Shown here: positions 38,610 to 47,800 of the stretch, piece after piece
Numbering within the stretch: the first letter of the stretch is position 1
Layout: the number at the start of each line of letters is the position of its first letter
Assembly (NCBI GenBank): GCA_009777825.1
Contig: WRLA01000015.1
Coordinates: 1-49,618, forward strand
From: Bacteroidales bacterium
GTDB lineage: Bacteria > Bacteroidota > Bacteroidia > Bacteroidales > WRLA01
DNA length: 49,618 nucleotides
Direction of reading: 5' to 3'
Notes under the pieces: generated by a model
Database searches by the model: none
Told to the model about the DNA's origin: nothing
Seen by the model: the letters and a program-made list of their open reading frames with translations, nothing else
Position numbers and translations under genes: made by a program

Positions 38610-41012
38610 ATGACAGAATGCCAAATAGATAATGTTATGGAAACTCGTCGGAAACGAAAAGACATTGCCTCCTCGTTGGAAACGAGGAGGAGCAAGTCGC
38701 ACATCGCACATCGCATATCGCAAATCCTCCTCCTTGCCCTGAGCCTCGCCTCGGCTTCGGCGCAGGATGTGGCATGGAAGAAGAACTTTGGGGGGATCGG
38801 CGCTGATTTTTATAACGCCGTTACTGCTGTTTCCGATGGCGTTGTGGCCGGAGGATATTCATATGCCAGTTCTTTCGGCACCGGCGACTGGGTGGACGTT
38901 ACAGGAAAAGGCAGCATCGCATATGACGCTACTATTGTAAAGTACAACCTCAATGGCGATGCGTTATGGAGAAAGAACTTCGGTGGGAGCAGCACTGACA
39001 TATATTATGCCATTACGACTGTTTCCGATGGCATTGTGGCAGCGGGATATTCGTATCTCGACTCTTTCGGCAACGGCGACTGGACGGGCGTGACGGGACA
39101 AGGCTACTATGATGCTATTATTGTAAAATACGACAACAACGGCGATGTGGTATGGAAAAAGAACTTTGGCGGGAGCGGCGAAGACAGGTATAATGCCGTT
39201 ACGGCTGTTTCCGATGGCATTGTGGCGGCGGGATATTCTCAACCCGACTCTTTCGGCAACGGCGACTGGACGGGCGTTACGGGAAAAGGCGACGTGGATG
39301 CTATTATTGTAAAGTACGACAATGACGGCAATGTGGTATGGAAAAAGAACTTTGGCGGGAGCGACAGAGATTATTATAACGCCGTTATGGCTGTTTCCGA
39401 TGGCGTTGTGGCAGTGGGATATTCGTATTCCGGCTCTTTCGGCAACGGCGACTGGGCAGGCTTCACGGGAAACGGCTACATGGACGCTGTTATTGTAAAG
39501 TACAACAACAGTGGTGATGTGGTATGGAAAAAGAACTTCGGTGGGAGCAGCGATGACAGGTATGATGGTGTTACGGTTGCTTTCGATGGTGTCGTGGCAG
39601 TGGGACGTTCGGCTGTCGGCTCTTTCGGCAACGGCGACTGGACGGGCGTGACGGGACAAGGCTACTATGATGCTATTATTGTGAAATATGACAATGACGG
39701 CTATGTGTTATGGAAAAAGAACTTTGGTGGGAGTAGCGCTGATTATTATTATGGCGTTACTATTGTTTCTGATGGCGTTGTGGCAGTGGGACATTCGTAT
39801 ATCGACTCTTTCGGCAACGGCGACTGGATGGGCGTTACGGGAAAAGGCGACATGGATGCTATTATTGTAAAGTACGATAATGATGGCAATGTGGTATGGA
39901 AAAAGAACTTAGGCGGAAGCAACGAAGACATTTATAATGCCGTTACGGCTGTTGCCGATGGCGTTGTGGCGGCAGGATATGCAACCGAGTTCGGCACCGG
40001 CGACTGGGCAGGCATCACGGGAAAAGGCGGCTGGGACGCCATCATCGTGGGATATTTCCCTCCCTCCTCCCCCTCCGCCGCCGTCGCCACGCATGCCGAC
40101 TTCTCCTGCCCCGGAGAGGTGGTCGTAACCTACGACCTGGTAAGCGACCTGCCCGTGGATGTTACCTTATATTACAGTCCCAACCAGTGCGACTGGTTAG
40201 AAGCCATTTCCGTTACCGGCGACCTCTTCGACCAAACCACCGGCACCGGCAAAACCATCACCTGGTACAACTACAACGACAACGTGCGCTATGGCAAGTT
40301 TTTCTTTAAGGTGGAAGCGCCGGATCAGAGTTGCGTGCCGGACTGCGTGATGATAAATGGCGTCTGCTGGGCGACACGCAACTTAGACGTGGGCGGCGGG
40401 TTTGTGGCAAGTCCCCAAGAATACGGGGCATATTTTCAGTGGGGACGCAAAAGCGATGGACACGAAGACCTCGACAGCCCTTGCTGGCCCCTCTCGCCGC
40501 CTTGCGGTGACAATGCAGATGGCGCTGTGAGTGTATTGGACGGTGATGGACAGGTTCCCTGCCCCGGCGCGCCTTGCGGATATTTTATAAGACAGGCAAC
40601 TTCCCCTTACGACTGGCGCACCCCACAAGACCCTGCTCTCTGGAACGCCGGCACAGAAAACGCTCCCGAAAAAACCGTCAACGACCCCTGCCCTTGCGGC
40701 TGGCGCGTACCGACACATGCAGAATTTCAAAGTTTGGCAAATACAGCCTACGTAGCACACGACTGGGACTACACCCTCGGCGGCTATCATTTTATTGATA
40801 ACGCCACCGGCAACACCATCTTCCTCCCCGTCGCAGGCGTCCGCAGCCACTACAATGGCAATCTTAGCAGCGCCGGCACGAGCGGGTACTACTGGAGTAG
40901 CAGTGTTACTGGTACCTCCGCTTCCTTCTTGTACATCTCCTATGGGGCGGTGTATCCGACCAACAGCAGCGGTAGAACGAGCGGCTTCAGCATCCGTTGC
41001 GTGGCGGAGTAG
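38610..41012 (+). CDS. Secreted seven-repeat propeller protein with FISUMP domain, paralogue 3
   Basis: An 800-aa paralogue. The frame extends to a TTG at 38592, but that lies in the promoter box, so ATG 38610 (or 38637) is the start. The leader contains a 23-base hairpin repeat and a CGCACAT tandem run; the signal peptide is HRISQILLLALSLASASAQ. Seven WKKNFGG-type units follow (WRKNFGG and WKKNLGG variants included), then the linker domain and a FISUMP domain ending GFSIRCVAE. A 20-residue insertion around residue 620 (DLDSPCWPLSPPCGDNADGA) replaces the SSSPTVTGPISGG segment of the other two. The C-terminal variable stretch differs again. Confidence 0.85.
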   Translation: MTECQIDNVMETRRKRKDIASSLETRRSKSHIAHRISQILLLALSLASASAQDVAWKKNFGGIGADFYNAVTAVSDGVVAGGYSYASSFGTGDWVDVTGKGSIAYDATIVKYNLNGDALWRKNFGGSSTDIYYAITTVSDGIVAAGYSYLDSFGNGDWTGVTGQGYYDAIIVKYDNNGDVVWKKNFGGSGEDRYNAVTAVSDGIVAAGYSQPDSFGNGDWTGVTGKGDVDAIIVKYDNDGNVVWKKNFGGSDRDYYNAVMAVSDGVVAVGYSYSGSFGNGDWAGFTGNGYMDAVIVKYNNSGDVVWKKNFGGSSDDRYDGVTVAFDGVVAVGRSAVGSFGNGDWTGVTGQGYYDAIIVKYDNDGYVLWKKNFGGSSADYYYGVTIVSDGVVAVGHSYIDSFGNGDWMGVTGKGDMDAIIVKYDNDGNVVWKKNLGGSNEDIYNAVTAVADGVVAAGYATEFGTGDWAGITGKGGWDAIIVGYFPPSSPSAAVATHADFSCPGEVVVTYDLVSDLPVDVTLYYSPNQCDWLEAISVTGDLFDQTTGTGKTITWYNYNDNVRYGKFFFKVEAPDQSCVPDCVMINGVCWATRNLDVGGGFVASPQEYGAYFQWGRKSDGHEDLDSPCWPLSPPCGDNADGAVSVLDGDGQVPCPGAPCGYFIRQATSPYDWRTPQDPALWNAGTENAPEKTVNDPCPCGWRVPTHAEFQSLANTAYVAHDWDYTLGGYHFIDNATGNTIFLPVAGVRSHYNGNLSSAGTSGYYWSSSVTGTSASFLYISYGAVYPTNSSGRTSGFSIRCVAE
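38668..38690. repeat. CCTCCTCGTTGGAAACGAGG hairpin in a coding leader
   Basis: A 10-bp perfect stem with a 3-base loop, read in frame by FISUMP gene 3. A related unit including its upstream GTCGGA-ACG sequence is at about 41078-41121. Confidence 0.8.
38775..40050 (+). repeat. Tandem ~186-bp coding repeats (7 units), gene 3
   Basis: Seven in-frame units. Units two and six share nearly identical stretches (around GTGACGGGACAAGGCTACTA), suggesting local conversion between units. Confidence 0.9.
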
Positions 41013-41152
41013 TCTGAACTGTGATTTTAAAATGATTTTAATGATAGACATGAAAGAATATAAACACAACGCCCCCCGTCGGAGACGGGACAACATCGCC
41101 TCCTCGTTTCCAACAAGGAGGAGCGGAAAAAGCCTCCGTAGGAGGCAAACAT

Positions 41153-41325
41153 GGATAACCCCGTGCCAGCCGACAGGCGCAGCTCGGGGTAAGGAACTAC
41201 CACCACACCTCTCCGAACTCCGTAATTCAACGGTATTATCAGCGATGGATGTTGAACACCTACGGAGTTCAGCGGATAGAGGCTTCATTTACCCCGTGCT
41301 GCGCTACGCTGGCACGGGGTTATCC
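41153..41325. repeat. 173-bp element with 16-bp terminal inverted repeats and nested repeats
   Basis: Ends GGATAACCCCGTGCCA and TGGCACGGGGTTATCC are perfect inverted repeats. Inside, GAACTCCGTA (41215-41224) and TACGGAGTTC (41261-41270) form a second perfect pair, with ATTCAAC/GTTGAAC inside that. No coding capacity is seen. Confidence 0.85.
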
Positions 41326-41431
41326 AAATTTCCCTCCTTCCGGAGGGAGGCGTATGCGGGCAATCATGCCCATCATTTAAATCACACTAACATCACAGTT
41401 CAGACAATGGCGTGCGACGCGCGACGGCAAT

Positions 41432-41459
41432 GTAGAGACGTTGCGCGCAACGTCTCTAC
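41432..41459. repeat. 28-bp perfect palindrome, second copy
   Basis: Identical to 38510-38537. Here it stands between a GTCTGAAC half element and a GC-rich spacer with no gene end nearby. Confidence 0.9.
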
Positions 41460-41492
41460 CATCCCCAACGCCGCCGCGCCCCCGCCTCACGC

Positions 41493-41560
41493 CGTCATTG
41501 CGGGCTTGACCCGCAATCCCGTTGTTTGCGGGAGATTGCGGGCCGTTGCCCGCAATGACG
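41493..41560. repeat. CGTCATTGCGGGCTTGACCC element, second copy
   Basis: The left arm is identical to that at 36041. The right arm differs (GATTGCGGGCCGTTGCCCGC then AATGACG). The spacer is the reverse complement of the first copy's spacer with changes, as if the core had inverted. Confidence 0.8.
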
Positions 41561-41583
41561 GGACGGAGGGTAACGGGGTGGGC

Positions 41584-41616
41584 ATTCATCGGTTCACTCC
41601 GAGTGAGCCGATGAAT
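41584..41616. repeat. ATTCATCGGTTCACT hairpin
   Basis: ATTCATCGGTTCACT pairs with AGTGAGCCGATGAAT with one G:T-type mismatch and a 3-base loop. Confidence 0.75.
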
Positions 41617-41668
41617 CGCATGGACAGGATGACGGGCAATAATAAGGGCGAAGCCCTTACATCCCCCT

Positions 41669-41689
41669 GCGTAGGGCAACGCCCTACGC
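41669..41689. repeat. GCGTAGGGCAACGCCCTACG hairpin
   Basis: A 21-base hairpin. It is preceded at 41643-41659 by a second small hairpin, TAAGGGCGAAGCCCTTA. Confidence 0.75.
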
Positions 41690-41710
41690 CCATAAACCAA
41701 CATCCATATC

Positions 41711-41767
41711 AAGCCCTGAAAGGGCGTCATCATGGAATGGGCAATGGATGTCGCCCTTTCAGGGCTT
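41711..41767. repeat. AAGCCCTGAAAGGGCG inverted-repeat element
   Basis: Perfect 16-bp inverted repeats (41711-41726 and 41752-41767) around a 25-base spacer; each arm is itself partly self-complementary (GCCCTGAAAGGGC). Confidence 0.85.
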
Positions 41768-41847
41768 ATGGGACTGGGCAAAATCATGCCCATCATTCAA
41801 ATCACCCTAAAATCACAGTTCAGACAACATCTTTAAATCTTTAAATC

Positions 41848-44800
41848 ATGAAAAAGTTATCAACCCTCCTCGCAGCATTAAGTCTCTGCACATCGGCAAT
41901 AGCCGTCTGTCCCGACTTCACGAATTTATATTCGCCATACGTAACGGCATACACCGGCTATACCTATATCGGCGGTCCGTTTGCGGTGGAGGGCGTTGTC
42001 CCCGGCAGGCACACGCTGATAACGGCGCCCGGCACCGACCCTAACACCGGCGGCGCGCTCAGCCTGTTGCCTGCAGGAGAGACGCAGGTCATCAAACTCG
42101 GCAACGAGCAGATCTACGCCGAAGCAGAGGCGCTGAGTTATAAGTTCACGGTGGACGTGAACAATGCCATGCTGCTGATCAAGTTTGCGGTCGTGCTTGA
42201 AGACCCCGGACACCAGCACATTATACAGCCACGCTTTGTGTTGCGCGTTACCGACGCCGACGGCGAGTTGGTGGAGGCGTGCGCCGACTACGACGTCAGC
42301 GCCGGCGCAGGTATACCTGGCTTCCAAACCTATCAGCCAAACGTGGGAGTCGCTATTCGCTGGCGCGACTGGACCAACGTCGGCATAGACCTGTTGAAAT
42401 ATGTCGGCCAGGAGGTGCAGGTGCAGTTTATCACTTACGACTGCGGCGCCGGTGGACACTTCGGCTACGCATACTTCACGGCGTCGTGCATGTCGAACCA
42501 ACTGCAATTGGATGAGTGCCTCGGCGAAACGTTCACCCTCGCGGCACCCGAAGACTTCGAAAGTTATCTCTGGTCTGACGGCTCTACCGGAAACACTGCC
42601 ACCTTCAACACCGGCGACGTCAACAACACAGACATCTACTGCACCATCACCGCGGCGACGGGATGTCAGTTTACCCTCTATGCCTACGTCTCCAACAACC
42701 CGGGCGGCATCCAGACAGGCGACTTCACCGACACCATCTGCGAAGGCGAAACATACACCCAGCACGGTTTCAACCTGCCGCCGCAACCGCCGGGGCAGTT
42801 CTTCTACCAAATAGTAATCATCAACCCCGCCGCCTGCGACGACGACCTTGTCATCAACCTCTACCTCACTGTCGTAAAACGCTACAACCACATCACAGCC
42901 GCCATCTGCCACGGCGAAAATTACACCGACAACGGCTTTAACATCATCGAGCCGCCGCCGGGCGTATGGCGCGACACCCTCCTCACGGGAAACATTCCAC
43001 CCGATTGCGACACATACAACATTCTGGAACTGACCGTCAGTGTCAGTTTCTCAATGCCTGACATCATCGAAGGCGAGGCGTCGCCCTGCACCGACGAACT
43101 CTTTACATACTCCTTCCTCGGCTCCGAAACGCTCACATGGTTCCAATGGCTGCTGCCCGACAACGCCGTGGCGGTCGGAAGCATCTACAAGCCGCAAATA
43201 ACTCTCTATTTCACCGACGACACCCCGTGCGAACTCATCCTGCAAGGCGCCAACGGCTGTGGTAGCGGCTCCACAACCCTACCAATATTCCCGCGACCAT
43301 CTTACCATATCCAACTCAACAAACAGGTCTGTCTCGGCGAGGAGTTTAACCAATACAACTTCAACCTCGGCGTGCAGAACGAACTGGGTTATTTTGTTTA
43401 TGAAAAACATCTCACGTCGGCGTTGGATTGCGACAGCATCGTGATATTGGCGCTCAACGTCCTGCCCACGCCCGCCGTGCGCATCGAACCGATAGACCCG
43501 GCGCTCTGCACTGCCGGTGAGGAAATCACCCTCTGGGCATTGCTCGACGACATGGATTATCCCGAAACACAAATCTGCCCAGGCAATTACCCCTACACCT
43601 ATATCTACGACTGCTGTCTGACCTATCTCTGGAACACCGGCTCCACCGAAGGTTTCATCACCGTCAGTCCCGCCGTAACCACCACCTACACCGTTACCAT
43701 CACCTCAAAAATTGACTGCTCCAGTTCCGAAACCGGATGTGCGGCGTCGGCAAGCCAAACCGTCGTCGTGGACGTCAACGAGCCAATCACCCTCAACGAA
43801 ACAATATGTCAAGGCGAAACATACACCGCCTACGACATCATCGCAACCACATCCGGCACCTACACCACCACCATCCAAACCGACAACTGCGACATCCCCG
43901 TTACCCTCAATCTCACCGTCGTCGAACCGGCGGAGTTTCTCATCACCGGAGACATCTGCGCCGGCGAACCGTTTCAGCAATACGGCTTCGACTTCACCCT
44001 CTATCAGGAAGGACTATTTATAGACACGCTGTTATTTATCAGTGCGGCAGGATGCGACAGTTTGGTGATATTTAACATAAACGTTTTACCTGAAAAAACC
44101 ACCATCGTCAACGACGACGTCTGTCAATATGCCACATACACGGGCAACGGTTTTACCTTACCGGAACAAAACTTCTCAGGATTGCAAACCTACACGAAGG
44201 TCGTCCCGACGTATCAGGGATGCGACAGTACCGTCATTTTAAAACTGCTCGTCCATCCCGTTTACGTCAACATGATCAGCGACGAAGACACCATCGGCAA
44301 CTATTACGACAAGTTCGGCTTCGACCTTGGATTGCTGACAACCGCCGGCATCATCACCGAAACGCTCTACCTGCAAACGCCGCAAGGCTGCGACAGCACC
44401 GTCATCTTAAACTTGAAAGTGATAGACCGTGAGGTAGCAGTAATACCGTTGGCGTTGCAATATATCGCCTGTCCGGGCGCCGACGTGCTGTTGGAAATAG
44501 AACCCATCGCCGATGTGGACTTCTATTGGTACGACACCGACGTCGGCGGGACACCGTTAAACGTTATCCCCTCCACCTCCTATACCGTTACCAACGTCTC
44601 CCCGCCGCAAACATTCTGGGTCGAACCGAGAGTGGGCGACATCGTCTATGACAGAGTTCCTATCACCATCTTTTTAAGCGAAAGTTGCGGCAGCACGCCG
44701 GTGGATTGTGCCGTCAACGGAACATTGCTCTTCCGGGAAGACTTCGGAGGAAACGACCCCGCCGACCCCGACCGCTCTACCACCCCGCTACCACCGGGAA

Positions 44801-47800
44801 CGACCGATTACATCTTTCAACCGAGCGGAACCGTCAATGATGGTTACTATGGAATCATGAAATCAGGTAATCTTAACGGTAATTGGCATCAATATTACGA
44901 CCATACCTATCCGGATGACCCCACAATAGGCTATTACATGCTGGTAAACGCCGATTATTCACCCGGATTATTCTACACCATGCAGATAGACGACCTGTGT
45001 GATGGCTCCGAACTCTATTTCTCCACATGGATAGGAAACCTGATGAAAGTAGCGCCGGGGTATAGCGACCCCGACTTGCGTTTTATATTGCAAGACGCCG
45101 CCACCCTCGACGTCTTGGCAGAATATGTAACGGGATACATCCCTAAAACCTTACTTGCGCCAACATGGCAACAATATGGTTTCAGTTTTCAAACAATATC
45201 CTCTTCCGTAATCTTATCCATCTATAACAGAGCCCCCGGAGGCAACGGCAACGACCTCGTGCTCGACGACATCGAAATCCATCTCTGCACCCCGCCCGTA
45301 ACAATATCATCTATGGAAACAGCCGTGTGCGAAGGAATACCCATCACCTTGGAAGGAACCTACACCGACGACGGAACCTTCGGCAACCCGTTAACCTACC
45401 GCTGGGAATACAGCCCCACCGGCGACGACCCATGGACTACCCTCATCACCGCCACCGGAACAAGCCCCCTCACCGCAACCTACACCATACCCGCCATGAC
45501 CGCCACCGACGAAGGCTATTACCACCTGCTCATCGGAAACGCCACATCCATAGACCAACCAAACTGCCGCGCAACATCCGAACCCGTAGAATTGACCATG
45601 ACACCCGCCGACATCACCCCCCTCGACGACGCCATCTGCCAAGGCGAAACCTACAACTTCTACGGCAACCTCTTAACCGAAGCCGGCGAATACACCGAAA
45701 TATTCCAAAACACTGCCGGATGCGACAGCATCATACTTCTCACCCTGACCGTCAACCCAACCTACATCATCCCAATCTCCGACATCATCTGCATAGACGA
45801 AACCTACGACTTCTACGGACAACTCTTAACCGACCCCGGCGAATACTCCCACCCATTCCTCACCGACGCCGGCTGCGACAGCATCATACTCCTAACCCTG
45901 ACAACAAACTACCACGACATCACCCTCTCGCCCAACCCGCCGGACGGCGGCACCGTCTCCGGCGACGGCAACTACGCCTGCGGCACAACCATCATCGTTT
46001 CGGCGACGCCCAATGACCCGTGTTACACTTTCCTTAACTGGACAGAGGGCGACGTGATTGTCTCCTACGACGCCGATTACGAATTTACCGTAACCGAAGA
46101 CCGCGATTTAGTCGCCAACTTCAAATGGGATGACTACGAAATCATCTTAGAAGTCAACCCGCCGGGCGCCGGCACCGTTACCGGTGAGGGCATCTATCCC
46201 TGTTTATATTTCTTGCTCGTCGAAGCCACTCCCGACCCGTGTTACACTTTCGTCAGTTGGACGGATGAAAACGGCATCGTGGTTCATCCCGACTCCGCCT
46301 ATTCCTTTGTCGTAACCGGCGACCGCACGCTGACAGCCAACTTTGAACCCAAACTATTCAACATCATCACATTATCCGAACCACCGGAAGGCGGCACGAC
46401 CTCCGGCGGCGGTACCGGCATCCCGTGCGGATACATTACCCTCACAGCAGACCCCGAAGACGGCTACGAATTTGTCAACTGGACCTACGAAGACGAAAGC
46501 ATAGCATCCACCGACAATCCTTACACCTTCTTCGTGGACAAAGACCTCGTCTTAACCGCCAACTTCAAACTGAAAGAGTACAGCGTCATCCTCTACACCA
46601 ACCCCCCATTGGACTGCGTAACACTTGACGGCGCCGGCATCTATACGCACGGCGACGCCGTAACGGTAACTGCCACACCCGATAGCGATTGCGACTGCTA
46701 CGAATTTCTACACTGGACGAATGAATACGAGTTTCCCGTCTCGTCCGACCCCTCCTATACTTTCTCCATCACCAAACCAACAATCTTGGTCGCCACTTTC
46801 ATCCTTAAAACCTTCAACATCGTAACCCAGTCCGACCCACCGGACGGCGGCAACACCTACGGCGCCGACGGCTATACCTGCGGAGAGGTAACCATCATCG
46901 CCGAACCCATTGACTGTTACGAATTTGTGGGATGGGAAGACGACGACGGCACCATCGTCTCCAACGACCTCTCTTATACATTCTACGCCGACAGAGACCA
47001 CCTCTTCACCGCCCACTTCGCGTTGATGACCTTCACCGTTGATGTCTCGGCGAACCCGCCAAACGGCGGAACAGTCTCCGTTGACAACGGCGGCATCTTC
47101 ACCTGCTACGACCTCGCAACGGTAACGGCAGAAGAGAACGAATGTTACGACTTTGTCAACTGGACGAAAGACGGCGTTATCGTTTCCAACAATCCCGAAT
47201 ACAAATTCACCGTCATAGAAAACACAACTTTAATTGCGAATTTTAAGATTAAAACTTTCAATATCATTGTCGCAGCCGACCCGCTGTCGGGCGGAACGGT
47301 GTACCAGAGCGGCGACGGCGCCTATGACTGCGACGACGATGTACTGGTCTGGACAATCCCCAACGACAACGGATGCTACGAGTTTATCGGATGGTACGAA
47401 GATGGAATTTTAGTTTGGCCGAATCTGGTCTATCCATTCACGGTGGACGGGGATCGTATTTTAGTTGCAACATACGAACTTATACAATTTACAATTACCG
47501 TTTCAGCCAATCCGACCGACGGCGGAGACGTCTTCGGCGGCGGAACCTACACCTGCGACGAAAATGCCACCGTCGAGGCTGAACCCAACGAATGTTTCGA
47601 CTTTATCGGCTGGACAAAAGACGGCGTCTGGGTCTCGCCCAACCTCTCTTACACCTTCACCGTAACCGGCAACCACACGCTAATTGCCAACTTTGAGCGA
47701 AAAACATACCACATTATATTATACGCCGACCCGTCGAACGCCGGTTATGTCTATGGCGCCGGCGACTATCTCTGCGAGAGCGACGCCACGGTGTCAGCAG

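Larger units (their letters stand above)
41013..41847. other. Gene-less mosaic of dispersed repeats
   Basis: These 835 bases hold no credible gene. They consist largely of consecutive inverted-repeat elements: GTCTGAAC half elements (41012-41045, 41363-41405, 41783-41825), a CCTCCTCG hairpin unit, the hairpin 41132-41146, a nested 173-bp element (41153-41325), the 28-bp palindrome, a CGTCATTGCGGG element, and four smaller hairpins up to 41767. A promoter for the following giant gene must lie here, but no clear TAnnTTTG box was recognised close to its start. Confidence 0.8.

Noticed and set aside
33403..41012. A CRISPR-like reading of the regular ~186-bp repeats
   Set aside because: The repeats are in-frame protein-coding units with scattered divergence and no short identical repeat/unique spacer pattern.
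40795..41844. A 349-codon plus-strand frame from the end of FISUMP gene 3 through the repeat mosaic
   Set aside because: Half of it overlaps FISUMP gene 3 in another frame and the rest is translated inverted repeats; no start signal or domain supports it.
41926..42912. A 328-codon minus-strand frame at the start of the giant gene, and similar minus-strand frames to the end
   Set aside because: They are complements of the repeat-rich giant gene; their repeated short proteins mirror the InlB units.
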